Shown in pieces: positions 27,345-36,754 of a stretch of DNA of 64,000 bases (its first letter is position 1; each line of letters begins with the position of its first letter). Made by a program: the position numbers and the translations under genes. The DNA is taken from assembly GCA_023386815.1 (NCBI GenBank), contig JAEWIZ010000026.1, positions 171,666 to 235,665 on the forward strand. The letters are read 5' to 3'. The notes under the pieces are model-generated. The model ran no database searches, was not told the origin of the DNA, and was given only the letters and a program-made list of their open reading frames with translations. This stretch comes from Bacillota bacterium. GTDB taxonomy: Bacteria > Bacillota > Clostridia > Lachnospirales > Lachnospiraceae.

Positions 27345-28391
27345 TCATATCACATCTTTTTTAAAATCTATGGGCGATTTTCCATAGATTTTTTTAAATT
27401 TCTTATTTAAATGACTAGCATCAAAACAGCCGACCATTTGGCTGATTTCTGCAATGTTCATGCTTCGGTTCTCAATAAGTTCTTTTGCATATTTCATCTG
27501 TAGTTCAGTAATCAATAAACCAAAGGTCTTACCAGTATAGCTTTTTATCATCCGGCTGATATAGGACTCGGTATAATTAAAAAATGAAGCCAGTTCTTTC
27601 AGCGAAGTATGGGTAAAGTTAACGGAAATATAACCAAGAATAGCTACAATATTATCCTCCATGGAATTATCAATAGAATCAGCCACGATAGCGAACATTT
27701 CATAATGACGTATGATATGGATAAATAACTGCTTTGTATATAGCTCTAATGACTCTTTGTAGGCATATGACTTCTTATTATATTCATTAAGCATTTCTAA
27801 TAAGGTTTTGTGAAGCCAAGGATCATCTTTCGTAGGATAGATAACATAAGGACTTACTCGTTTATGATAAAGAACATTTTCGAAAAATTCGATCAACAAT
27901 TGTCCACCGCGAAAAAGCCGAAGGAAGGATGTGTTAAATACATTTTTGCTGATTAATATATTAAAAACTAAGGCATCATCGGATTCAATTGACAGCGCAT
28001 GCATTGCATGAGGAGCTAAAATACAAAAATCCCCTGTATTCATAGGAAACGTTTGACTTTCCACAAAGTGCGTACATGATCCGTTATAGACATAAACCAT
28101 TTCAATGTAAGAATGATTATGCATCAGGGGATAACTATATCTTTCATTGAGAAATACGATTATTTCATCACCTTCACTTATCTCTTCGACTTCAATCAGT
28201 GTAATACCTAAATTTCCTTTCGTTCGATTAGAAAATAGATAACCACTTTCAGATAGTTCAGCCTGAACACTAATTAATTCCTTATAATCTTCGAAACTCA
28301 TAGGTGATTTATAGTAGTTTTTATTACCATTCCTGTATATCTTTTTCAACAGTAATTCATACTCACTTAATTCGAATAGCGTCTGGTTCAT
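27345..28391 (-). CDS. AraC family regulator with cupin-like sensor domain (paralogue of the one at 17524)
   Basis: 348-residue regulator built like the AraC protein at the other end of the transporter genes. The cupin region has LMHNHSYIEMVYVYNGSC and ILAPHAMHAL, then VFNILISKNVFNTSFLRLF, matching VFNILIRKSTFNTTFFSLL of its paralogue. Helix-turn-helix pair at the C-terminus (FFNYTESYISRMIKSYTG, GCFDASHLNKKFKKIYG). It is divergent from the isomerase gene at 28601, so control of that gene is likely; control of the whole locus is possible. Confidence 0.88.
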   Translation of the reverse strand: MNQTLFELSEYELLLKKIYRNGNKNYYKSPMSFEDYKELISVQAELSESGYLFSNRTKGNLGITLIEVEEISEGDEIIVFLNERYSYPLMHNHSYIEMVYVYNGSCTHFVESQTFPMNTGDFCILAPHAMHALSIESDDALVFNILISKNVFNTSFLRLFRGGQLLIEFFENVLYHKRVSPYVIYPTKDDPWLHKTLLEMLNEYNKKSYAYKESLELYTKQLFIHIIRHYEMFAIVADSIDNSMEDNIVAILGYISVNFTHTSLKELASFFNYTESYISRMIKSYTGKTFGLLITELQMKYAKELIENRSMNIAEISQMVGCFDASHLNKKFKKIYGKSPIDFKKDVI

Positions 28392-28600
28392 GATTCAAAA
28401 TCCTTCCATTATGATAAAACGGAGTGCGATGCAATATATTTTAATTCATTTATATAGTAAATGCAATCATGTTTCAGCCTTTAAGCATAAGAGGTTGAAA
28501 ATTTACAAATAAAACGAATTATATTTACAAGCATTCGAATGGATAAAGTAATAAAATAAATTATGGGAAAGAAATATCAATATTCTAAGGAGGCAATGAA

Positions 28601-29476
28601 ATGAAAGGAAAAGTTTACGCACAGGTATATTCCATGATTCGAACTTTCCCAGAAGGTTTGATTGAGGCAGTAAAGCTTTTTTCTGCTATGGGATATGATG
28701 GAATCGAACTTGTGGGAGATAATACCGATGGACTTGAAGTAGAGGAGTTTTCTAAGCTCCTGAAGGAATTAAAATTAGATGTTATCTCTGTCCATAGTAT
28801 CAGAGGTGAGGAAGATTTGTATTTTGCCCAGACCATGGGGGCTAAATATATGAATGTCAGTCTCAGCCCGAAACATGTCACCAGGGAAGCTTTGTTAAAA
28901 GCATGCGAAAAACTTAATGAACAAGGAAGAATCTATGCGTCCCATGGTCTCAAGGCTGTATTGCATAATCATGCAGATGAGTTTCGGTGGGTGGACAAAG
29001 AAGAAGGAAAGACCAGGATTTATGACATCCTTCTGGAGCATACCGATCCTGTACTGTTAGGCTTTGAGTTTGATGTTGGATGGGCAGCACTGGCTGGGAT
29101 TGATGTGGTGGATTACATCAAACGATATCCAGGGAGATTTCCTTTGATTCATGTTAAGGAATGTACAAGAGTAGCTCAGACAGAAGATGAAAAAGAGCAC
29201 TTTCCAAAGCGGATTTTTCATGAGGGATTGAAAAAAGATCCTCAGACGAATATTCCGATTCTCACAGAAGAGATGAAAAAGGATCTGTATGAATCAAGAA
29301 GCTGGAATGGTGCTTTGGGCAAAGGAATCATTGACTGGTCTGCACTGGTAAAAGCAGCTGATGCACAGGGTTGTGAGGCATATATCAGTGAAAGGGAGTA
29401 TTATCACTACCCTGAATCGAATGGAACTAATCGAGATTGTGTCAGACTAGATTATGAATATTTACGCAGCTTATAA
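28601..29476 (+). CDS. sugar phosphate isomerase/epimerase family TIM-barrel protein
   Basis: Xylose-isomerase-like TIM barrel of 291 residues, for a metal-dependent isomerase or epimerase of a small sugar. Family hallmarks are YDGIELVGDN near the start, ISVHSIR, VLHNHADEF, GFEFDVGWA and PLIHVKE, with the terminal GKGIIDWSALVKAADAQG. AAGGAGG precedes the ATG. It starts a short operon with the VOC gene 45 bp downstream. Substrate unknown; the setting suggests a monosaccharide released by the GH2 enzyme. Confidence 0.85.
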   Translation: MKGKVYAQVYSMIRTFPEGLIEAVKLFSAMGYDGIELVGDNTDGLEVEEFSKLLKELKLDVISVHSIRGEEDLYFAQTMGAKYMNVSLSPKHVTREALLKACEKLNEQGRIYASHGLKAVLHNHADEFRWVDKEEGKTRIYDILLEHTDPVLLGFEFDVGWAALAGIDVVDYIKRYPGRFPLIHVKECTRVAQTEDEKEHFPKRIFHEGLKKDPQTNIPILTEEMKKDLYESRSWNGALGKGIIDWSALVKAADAQGCEAYISEREYYHYPESNGTNRDCVRLDYEYLRSL

Positions 29477-29521
29477 GTGAATACTAAATGGCCAAATGAA
29501 AAAAGAAATGGGGATAATAGA

Positions 29522-30022
29522 ATGAATCATAGATTTTCAGAACCACAATTTAAGACTCTGTTACAGATAGGGATTGTTGTTAATGATGTTGAGGAAAGTG
29601 TTAAGATTTATGAAGAGCAATTTGGGATTGGTCCATGGGAAATAAATATGTTGAGCAATGAAATTCCTGTTTTTAAGGATTTGAAGATCAATGGAGAAAT
29701 AGGTGATTTTAAAATTAAATGTGCTATGGGGACTTTTTACGGGTTGGAAATTGAATTAGTAGAACCAATATCGGATGGTCCTTATAAGAAATGGTTAGAG
29801 GAGCATGGCCCAGGTGTACATCACTTTGCATTCCTTACGAAGGATAGCTACGGTAAAATACTTGAGGATCATAAAAAGATGACAGGTAACGATCCGTGGT
29901 TACGTGGACAATGTGAAGCAATTGGAATGGATTTTTCATATCTGGATCTGACAAAGCAAATAGGCATGTTTATCGAGATTTATGGAGAAAACACACAAGG
30001 GAAAAAAGGACATGATTTCTAG
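29522..30022 (+). CDS. VOC (glyoxalase / methylmalonyl-CoA epimerase-like) family protein
   Basis: Small metal-binding protein with two beta-alpha-beta-beta-beta modules. LLQIGIVVNDVEESVKIYEEQFGIGPW opens the first module, and GPGVHHFAF holds a metal-ligand histidine in the second. The ATG at 29522 is chosen; an upstream in-frame GTG at 29477 directly after the isomerase stop would add 15 non-family residues. 166 residues. It probably acts on a catabolic intermediate with the isomerase. Confidence 0.8.
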   Translation: MNHRFSEPQFKTLLQIGIVVNDVEESVKIYEEQFGIGPWEINMLSNEIPVFKDLKINGEIGDFKIKCAMGTFYGLEIELVEPISDGPYKKWLEEHGPGVHHFAFLTKDSYGKILEDHKKMTGNDPWLRGQCEAIGMDFSYLDLTKQIGMFIEIYGENTQGKKGHDF

Positions 30023-30081
30023 TGGGGTGAAGTACATATAGGTGTTCATAGGAAATACAAAATATTAAGTATGTAAAATTT

Positions 30082-30125
30082 AAAAATCAGGCGAACAGGC
30101 GGTTATATGTTCGCCTGATTTTTTG
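30082..30125 (+). terminator. Rho-independent terminator
   Basis: A 16-bp stem (30082-30097 with 30109-30124) ends in a T run. It closes the isomerase-VOC operon. Apart from this and a promoter, the 30023-30373 gap shows nothing. Confidence 0.9.
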
Positions 30126-30296
30126 CAAAGGTAACACGATGTATCTTCTGTGGCTTTTTGAACAACATGTTTTTACTAAAGAGATACGTCGTCTATTTCT
30201 ATATTCTCAAACGAATGTCATACAGGGGAATAGACGGATATGGTGTTAGTTTGACAAACTTTACCTTTTGAATACGTACAGATGAATTAAGTCATA

Positions 30297-30325
30297 TTGA
30301 AGAATAAGTAATAATTTGGTATACT
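30297..30325 (+). promoter_or_regulatory. sigma-A promoter
   Basis: TTGAAG (30297), 17-base spacer, TATACT (30320), 48 bases before the zinc-ribbon gene. Confidence 0.65.
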
Positions 30326-30373
30326 ATAGCAAATATGGTTACAAAAATATTATAGTACATATGGGGAGAGACA

Positions 30374-31354
30374 ATGAAAGTATGTGAATATTGTAGAACG
30401 AAAGCCACAGATAATACTATAAAATGTGGAAGCTGTGGAGGAACAGAGTTTAGTAATATCTGTGTAAATTGTAGTACAACGTTCAGTGGTACAAAATGTC
30501 CTAATTGTGGGGTAGATGTAGGTGAAAAGCCGCGTACTTGCCCTTGTTGTGGAACGAAAACTTTTTCAGTGGTTTGTCCTAAGTGTGGAGCTGATTTATT
30601 ACATAAGGAACCGCCAGTTCAAAATCAACACATAATTCATAATGTTACCACAATAAATATAAGCCAAAGGTCTCAATACGCTTCTCGAAAAACGAACGGA
30701 GGAAACAATGCAACCATTGGTTTAACTTTTTTTGCAATAATTATAATATCTATTTTCATAGCTTTAGCTTTAAAGGGAAATGAAAAGATTGATATACAGA
30801 ATAATATTACCGACATAAGTTTATTAACTTTAGCAAACCATCCAAAGTTTTTCGGAGATTCTGATAAAGCAAATGAGTTTTATAAAGGATATAGAAAAGT
30901 TAATGTTGATACCCCTGCAAATGCTGTTAATGATACAAAATCTTTATTAACAATGGCACAATACTATAGCAATGAGATTACATATATATCTATTAATTTT
31001 TCGACGTCTGAAGAGTTCAAGCAAGGACTTACTATTGATGATGTATTGAAGGTTGTTTGTGAGTATGTTCCGTTTGATATTTTGGATCAAAATTATTCCT
31101 TTAAAGAAGCACTTTATCTTACGAGAGAGGATAAGGGTGAGCTATATTATTATGCTATGAGACTTAATGATGTAAAGGAAGAAAGAAGTGGTTATTTGAA
31201 TGATAAGTTGTTTATTATAAAAATCGTACATTCGAGTGATAATAATTGGTTTGTTTACATGGAGGAAGATACCGATGATCATGAACTTGATAAGATTATT
31301 CGTAATTATTCTAGGTTTGAGGAATGGGAGATTAATTTAAAATCCTATCAATAA
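30374..31354 (+). CDS. zinc-ribbon membrane protein of unknown function
   Basis: The 326 residues start with several zinc-ribbon units: Cys pairs at 4/7, 18/21, 30/33, 42/45, 56/59 and 68/71. A Ser/Thr/Asn-rich stretch and one membrane helix (about 114-133) follow, then a 190-residue outer domain without recognisable motif. Topology would place the zinc ribbons inside and the C-terminal domain outside. Single gene with its own sigma-A promoter and a GGGGAG site. Such zinc-ribbon plus membrane plus outer-domain proteins are common and mostly uncharacterised in Firmicutes. Confidence 0.8.
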   Translation: MKVCEYCRTKATDNTIKCGSCGGTEFSNICVNCSTTFSGTKCPNCGVDVGEKPRTCPCCGTKTFSVVCPKCGADLLHKEPPVQNQHIIHNVTTINISQRSQYASRKTNGGNNATIGLTFFAIIIISIFIALALKGNEKIDIQNNITDISLLTLANHPKFFGDSDKANEFYKGYRKVNVDTPANAVNDTKSLLTMAQYYSNEITYISINFSTSEEFKQGLTIDDVLKVVCEYVPFDILDQNYSFKEALYLTREDKGELYYYAMRLNDVKEERSGYLNDKLFIIKIVHSSDNNWFVYMEEDTDDHELDKIIRNYSRFEEWEINLKSYQ

Positions 31355-31430
31355 CACTCGAACATAAGTCATATGGTTTATTTTTAGATTCTTAGTCATA
31401 GGCTCATTTCTATCCGTTGATCCAGAATGT

Positions 31431-31551
31431 AATAAACTAACCTACTTATAAAGGTTATCATATGCCCAGTGGAAAGATAGAGAACCCTTTAATTTGTTCA
31501 CACTGGTGGTGCTGTTTTCTAAGTAGATATATAAAAATAAAAAAATTATAG
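31431..31551 (+). pseudogene. remnant of the start of an S8 protease gene
   Basis: The stretch AATAAACTAACC followed by TTATCATATGCCCAGTGG (broken by a diverged part) repeats the leader and first codons of the S8 protease gene at 33363-33415. It encodes MPSGKIEN, then loses similarity and stops after 29 codons. The upstream leader is conserved along with the coding start, which points to a deleted or recombined second protease gene. Confidence 0.65.
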
Positions 31552-31679
31552 CATCAATCAGAAATTAATAGTATATTAAAATAGATCAAAGGATTTATTA
31601 ATTATGGCTATGTGATTAATATCATGAGTCAATTACGTTTTTGAAGATTACTATGAATGAACTTAAGGAGACTTTCAGG

Positions 31680-33329
31680 ATGAATAAGCAAAAAGTTTTT
31701 GTTATTGGCCACAAGAATCCAGATACAGATTCCATATGCTCGGCTATCTCATATGCCTATTTAAAGAATAAGTCGGATGATTTTGAGTATATTCCAATGA
31801 GATCCGGTAAGTTGAGTGATGAGACAAGGTTCGTATTAAACCGATTTTCTGTGGAAGAACCGGAACTTATGAAAGAAGCGGGAACACAGGTAATCGATAT
31901 GGAAATAAGGAAGGTGGAAGGTGTTGATCAGGGGATCTCATTAAAAAAAGCCTGGTCATTAATGAAGGATTTAAATGTGACAACGCTTCCTATTACCCAT
32001 GAGAAAGAGCTGATCGGCTTAATTACTACGGAAGATATTGCCCAGTCATATATGGATATCTATGATAGCAGAATTCTTTCAACAGCGGATACACATTATA
32101 AGAATATTGTAGAAACACTTGATGGAGAAATAGTCGTGGGCAGTGACGACAATCATTTTAATCAAGGAAAAGTACTAATCGCAGCGGCAAACCCGGATCT
32201 TATGGAAAACTTAATTGAAAAGGGAGATTTGGTCATACTTGGAAATCGCTATGAATCACAGTTATGTGCAATTGAGATGGAGGCGGCATGTATTGTGGTA
32301 TGTGAGGGTGCACCTGTTTCATTAACCATTAAAAAAATAGCAAATGAACATAAATGTACCGTCATCAGCTCACCCCATGATACTTATACGGTTGCAAGAT
32401 TTATCAATCAAAGTATGCCGATCAAGCATTTTATGAGTACTAAAAATCTGATTTCTTTTCACACCGAGGATTATATCGAGGATATTAAAAACGTGATGGC
32501 TAAGTTTAGACACAGATACTTTCCGGTGTTGGATAATTACAATAATTATGTCGGAATGATTTCAAGGAGAAATTTATTAAATGTGTCAAAGAAAAAAATT
32601 ATTCTTGTTGACCATAATGAAAAAAGTCAAGCACTGGATGGGATTATGGGTGCCGAAATCCTGGAGATTATTGACCATCATAGATTGGGAACAATCGAAA
32701 CCATTAATCCGGTCTATTTCCGGAACCAGCCTTTAGGATGTACAGCCACTATCATATATCAGATGTTTTGTGAAAAGGGAATCGAGATTCCAAAGTATAT
32801 TGCAGGCCTATTATGCTCAGCTATCATATCTGACACTTTGCTTTACTCTTCCGTAACTTGTACGGATGTTGATAGGATAGCTGCAGAGAATCTAGCTACA
32901 ATTGCACAAATTGATAGTAGAGAATATGCAAAAGAGATGTTTAAGGCAGGAAGCGATTTAAAGGATAAAACAGCTGAAGAAATATTTCATCAGGATTTCA
33001 AAGTGTTTAATATTAATGATAAACATTTGTTTATTGGACAGATTAACACAATTAATAATGATGAAATGGAAAACATCAAGCGTAAAATAACAGAGTATAT
33101 GAAAGCGAAATATACTGAAAAAGAAACGGAAATCGCTTATTTTATGCTTACCAGTATTTTGGAGGAGTCAACATTACTGATTTATTATGGAGATAAGGCA
33201 AGAGAAATTGCCAGGGATGCTTTTGAAGTGGAAGGCGATGAATGTTCCGTGTATTTAAAAGGAATCATGTCTAGAAAAAAACAAGTTGTTCCCGCTTTAG
33301 TAGAAGCAATTCAGGATATATATGAGTAA
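31680..33329 (+). CDS. CBS-domain family II (manganese-dependent) inorganic pyrophosphatase
   Basis: Hydrolyses pyrophosphate; cytoplasmic. DHH-type N-terminal motifs GHKNPDTDS (about 9-17), then an inserted regulatory block of CBS-DRTGG-CBS type (about 65-290), which in known enzymes senses adenine nucleotides, then DHHRLG and the DHHA2 C-terminal domain with LLCSAIISDTLL. About 549 residues, typical for this class. The ATG at 31680 is chosen because AAGGAG lies 9 bases before it; a TTG at 31641 is in frame but lacks a site. Confidence 0.93.
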   Translation: MNKQKVFVIGHKNPDTDSICSAISYAYLKNKSDDFEYIPMRSGKLSDETRFVLNRFSVEEPELMKEAGTQVIDMEIRKVEGVDQGISLKKAWSLMKDLNVTTLPITHEKELIGLITTEDIAQSYMDIYDSRILSTADTHYKNIVETLDGEIVVGSDDNHFNQGKVLIAAANPDLMENLIEKGDLVILGNRYESQLCAIEMEAACIVVCEGAPVSLTIKKIANEHKCTVISSPHDTYTVARFINQSMPIKHFMSTKNLISFHTEDYIEDIKNVMAKFRHRYFPVLDNYNNYVGMISRRNLLNVSKKKIILVDHNEKSQALDGIMGAEILEIIDHHRLGTIETINPVYFRNQPLGCTATIIYQMFCEKGIEIPKYIAGLLCSAIISDTLLYSSVTCTDVDRIAAENLATIAQIDSREYAKEMFKAGSDLKDKTAEEIFHQDFKVFNINDKHLFIGQINTINNDEMENIKRKITEYMKAKYTEKETEIAYFMLTSILEESTLLIYYGDKAREIARDAFEVEGDECSVYLKGIMSRKKQVVPALVEAIQDIYE

Positions 33330-33392
33330 TTAACTCATGTTACAAGGTTCCTCCTGCATATAATAAACTAACCTGAGAATGGAGTTTATCAT

Positions 33393-35174
33393 ATGCCCAG
33401 TGGGAAGATAGAGAATCAATTAAATCTGGCGCTAGAAGCCACGCCGGAGCAGAGGGAGAAAACAGGGACGCTGAATGTGGGTTATAATCCAAATACGGAT
33501 ATGTGGGAGCTAATTGTCCGCTTCACCGGAAGTTTAGACCGAGTTCGTCAGGAGCTTGAGATATCTGCGGTGGAGTTAACCAATGAATATGCCATATTAA
33601 CGATACCTCAATATTTAGTGGACCGACTGGCGAATTACGAGGAAATTGAATTTATTGAGAAACCGAAGCGACTTTTCTTCGAGGTTAATGAAGGTAGGAC
33701 AGCCTCCTGCATCAATCCTGTTCAAGCAGAACCCTTTAATCTGTTTGGAGAGGGGGTGCTGGTGGCTGTTATTGATTCCGGAATTGATTATGCGCATCCG
33801 GACTTTATCAATAATGACGGAACCACTAGAATTGATGCCCTATGGGATCAGACGATCGCTGGAAACCCACCAGAGGGTTATGATATTGGTACTCTCTATA
33901 CCAGTGAACAGATTAACCAGGCCTTAAAAACTCCGATGCCGGAACGGATGAATATTGTACCAAGTACGGATCTTAGCGGTCACGGTACCCATGTGGCAGG
34001 AATTGCGGCCGGGAATGGAAGAGCTAGTAACGGGTTATACCGGGGAGTAGCTTCTCAAAGCCGTTTGGTTATAGTGAAACTTGGAGTTTCTGTTGGGGAT
34101 TCCTTCCCGAGGACAACTCAGCTGATGCAGGGACTTGATTTTGCAATTAAATATGCAATCAGTCAGAATAAACCGGTTGCAATTAATGTCAGCTTTGGAA
34201 ACAACTATGGTTCCCATACAGGAACAACTTTACTAGAGAGTTTTGTTAACGACATAGCGAATACCTGGAAATCCAATATCATCATCGGCACTGGAAATGA
34301 AGGTGCCTCAGGGAATCATGCTTCTGGCATTCTACAAATGGGTAATAATGCAGTAGTAGATGTTGCGGTCAGTGACTATGAATTTTCCCTCAGTCTTCAA
34401 ATATGGAAAAACTATTTTGATCATTTTGATATCACAATCATTGCGCCTAACGGAACACGTGTTGGTCCAATTCCCAGAATCCTCGGTAAACAGCAATTTA
34501 ATATAGCTCAGACACAAATACTTTTGTACTATGGAGATCCCACACCCTATAATCCTCAGCAGGAGATTTATATTGAGTTAATTCCTCTGGGGCGTTATAT
34601 CAACAGCGGGGTGTGGAGATTTGAATTAGTACCGAATAAAATCGTAGTAGGAAATTACGATATGTGGCTACCTGCGGGAGCTGCCAAAAACCCTGAGACA
34701 AGATTCCTTTCTCCTTCGGAATATGTTACACTGACGATTCCATCCACTGCTGTGAGAGCGATTACTGTCGGTGCATATAATGCCTATACTGACAGCTATG
34801 CTCCATTTTCCGGAAGGGGATACACAAGGAATCTGGAGATTAAACCCGATATAGTGGCACCGGGAGTAAATATCAATTCTTGTGCACCGGGTGGAGGCTA
34901 TGCAATACGATCCGGAACCTCTATGGCTACACCATTTGTTACCGGGAGTGCAGCCTTATTAATGGAGTGGGGGATTGTAGAGGGGAATGATTCGTATTTG
35001 TATGGGGATGATTGTGCGATAATAGGACTAAATCAAGGAAAGCCTTATTTTATGGGAGTTCCCACTGGTTTAGTCCAATTTTTTTATGCCATTTCGATGG
35101 CGAAACATTTGCTTATATTGTGTCAGCGCAGAGACTACTTATCAACTTTAGATCCATCTATCTATTTGGATTAG
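33393..35174 (+). CDS. S8 (subtilisin-like) protease, CspC-like, with an unusual C-terminus
   Basis: Serine protease of the clostridial Csp-like group, which lack signal peptides and often act on spores. N-terminal propeptide-like region (1-115), Asp128 in VAVIDSGID, His197 in GHGTHVAG, Ser510 in SGTSMATPF; the triad is intact. A large insert (about 300-470) is typical of the CspABC family. The last 60 residues after DSYLYGDD do not resemble the usual ending of these proteins and contain a run suggestive of a replaced tail, right at the border of the conjugative element. A leader of the same type is found 1.9 kb upstream. Confidence 0.85.
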   Translation: MPSGKIENQLNLALEATPEQREKTGTLNVGYNPNTDMWELIVRFTGSLDRVRQELEISAVELTNEYAILTIPQYLVDRLANYEEIEFIEKPKRLFFEVNEGRTASCINPVQAEPFNLFGEGVLVAVIDSGIDYAHPDFINNDGTTRIDALWDQTIAGNPPEGYDIGTLYTSEQINQALKTPMPERMNIVPSTDLSGHGTHVAGIAAGNGRASNGLYRGVASQSRLVIVKLGVSVGDSFPRTTQLMQGLDFAIKYAISQNKPVAINVSFGNNYGSHTGTTLLESFVNDIANTWKSNIIIGTGNEGASGNHASGILQMGNNAVVDVAVSDYEFSLSLQIWKNYFDHFDITIIAPNGTRVGPIPRILGKQQFNIAQTQILLYYGDPTPYNPQQEIYIELIPLGRYINSGVWRFELVPNKIVVGNYDMWLPAGAAKNPETRFLSPSEYVTLTIPSTAVRAITVGAYNAYTDSYAPFSGRGYTRNLEIKPDIVAPGVNINSCAPGGGYAIRSGTSMATPFVTGSAALLMEWGIVEGNDSYLYGDDCAIIGLNQGKPYFMGVPTGLVQFFYAISMAKHLLILCQRRDYLSTLDPSIYLD

Positions 35175-35214
35175 GTTAATTGGTACAAGCCTGATTACAG
35201 AGGAGGGATGAAAC

Positions 35215-35266
35215 AAGGACTGAATCAGTTCTGGCATTATGCTAGGTTCTGCTTTAGTCCTTTTTT
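35215..35266 (+). terminator. terminator at the left border of the mobile region
   Basis: Arms 35215-35228 and 35249-35262 pair over 14 positions with two imperfect ones, followed by TTTTTT. Confidence 0.7.
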
Positions 35267-35284
35267 GTTAAGGAGGACTAGCAA

Positions 35285-35716
35285 ATGAATGAAAAAGAAC
35301 TGATTCAGTATGTGAAAAATCTGAATGTAGAAATTGAATTCAGAAACATAGGTAAACCACCACAAGAGAGAGAAGAATTTTATGATATTAAGAAAGTCCT
35401 ACAAGGTTTTCATAAAATTCAACAAAAGGAAGAGAAAAAAGAATTTAGAGATAAACACGACTGTAAGTATTGTTTATACTTTGAGAATCCAAGAAGATGC
35501 GAAGCAATTGGAAGTTGTCCGTTAATAGACGGAGAGAAATTTGAAGAATTATCTAAGCCTTATAAATGTAGTTTAGATGTAGATGGTAGCTGTCCATATG
35601 GACGAACTTTAGAAGTTTGTATAGGTTTTTGCTTAAATAACATTGTTAAGAAGCACCAGGAAAAGTGGTCTGTTCGATATGAGAGTAAAGCAAGGAGAAA
35701 TAACACGGGAGTGTGA
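35285..35716 (+). CDS. cysteine-rich protein of unknown function
   Basis: 143 residues. Lysine- and glutamate-rich N-terminal half and a C-terminal half with nine cysteines (CKYCLYF, CEAIGSC, C-x8-CPYG, CIGFC), suggesting a metal-bound or iron-sulfur fold. Excellent GGAGG site. First rightward gene after the terminator and probably the first gene of the conjugative element. I do not recognise the family. Confidence 0.7.
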   Translation: MNEKELIQYVKNLNVEIEFRNIGKPPQEREEFYDIKKVLQGFHKIQQKEEKKEFRDKHDCKYCLYFENPRRCEAIGSCPLIDGEKFEELSKPYKCSLDVDGSCPYGRTLEVCIGFCLNNIVKKHQEKWSVRYESKARRNNTGV

Positions 35717-35822
35717 TTAATTAACTAAATGATAAGAAATCTACATACCTATGAAAGGAATGTCATCAGTAGACGGTAGTTTGAAAGGCAGGATAAAAAT
35801 GAGATTAAAGAGGAGGCGTAAG

Positions 35823-36743
35823 ATGGATAACAATATAGAAGTGATTGGCATCGATCATGGCTGGTCACAGATGAAAACTGTAACTCAGATATTTACAACT
35901 GGAGTAAAGGAAATAACAACAGAGCCAGCATTTTACGAGAATGTGTTAGAGTATGGAGGAAAATATTATAAAGTTGGTGGTAACAGATTAGAGGTAAAAT
36001 CTACTAAGGTTGAAGACGATAATTTTTATCGGCTTACTCTTGCTGCTCTCGCAAAGGAATTGGAGCGTAGAGGGAAAAGGACAGCAAATGTATTGCTTGC
36101 TGTAGGACTACCTCTAACGAGGTTCGGAGCGGAAAAGCAGAATTTCATTGATTATTTGATGAAAAATGTAAATCTTACTTTTACTTTTGAACAGAAATTA
36201 TTTCAAGTTAGGATTGTTAAAGTAATAGTATTTCCTCAATGTTATGCAGCTGTATCAGATAGGATAACTACATTTGGACGAAAGATACTGATCATAGATA
36301 TAGGATCATGGACGATTGATATTATGCCCGTGATTGATAAGTCACCTGATGAATCAATGTGTGTAACAATACCAAAAGGTTTGATTACTTGTATGCGTTC
36401 AATTAACGAACAATGTGTTCGACAACTTAATGGTGAAGTTGATGAACTGGAAATACAGAATTATATCATAAATGGTAAAAGCGAACTTGCACCGGAATAC
36501 GCTGAAATAATTAAAGGAGAGCTTAAAGATTTTGCAGGTAAGGTTTATAACTCTGTCGGCGAGTTTGGCTATAACTTAAAGACTACACCAATTATCTTTG
36601 TTGGTGGTGGAGCTGCAGTCATGAAAAACTTCGGGAATTTGAAACAAGGTAATATCAACTATAATCTGGATGTACGAGCAAATGCTAAGGGTTATGAATA
36701 TCTTGGCAAAATTGTGGCCACATCAAAAAGTAAGGTTGGTTAG
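35823..36743 (+). CDS. ParM-like actin-fold segregation ATPase
   Basis: About 306 residues with the actin/Hsp70 fold of plasmid ParM proteins: VIGIDHGWSQMKT (phosphate 1), LLAVGLPLTRFG, ILIIDIGSWTIDI (phosphate 2) and IIFVGGGAAVMK (adenosine). The ATG at 35823 follows AGAGGAGG; an upstream ATG at 35751 adds 24 basic residues without a site. With the small DNA-binding gene that follows it forms a ParMR-like pair. Stabilisation of the excised circular form of the element is the likely job. Confidence 0.85.
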   Translation: MDNNIEVIGIDHGWSQMKTVTQIFTTGVKEITTEPAFYENVLEYGGKYYKVGGNRLEVKSTKVEDDNFYRLTLAALAKELERRGKRTANVLLAVGLPLTRFGAEKQNFIDYLMKNVNLTFTFEQKLFQVRIVKVIVFPQCYAAVSDRITTFGRKILIIDIGSWTIDIMPVIDKSPDESMCVTIPKGLITCMRSINEQCVRQLNGEVDELEIQNYIINGKSELAPEYAEIIKGELKDFAGKVYNSVGEFGYNLKTTPIIFVGGGAAVMKNFGNLKQGNINYNLDVRANAKGYEYLGKIVATSKSKVG

Positions 36744-36754
36744 GAGGAATTCTG

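Noticed and set aside
30374..31354. Transcription factor call for the zinc-ribbon protein
   Set aside because: Cys pairs are followed by a membrane helix and a large outer domain; no DNA-binding motif is visible.
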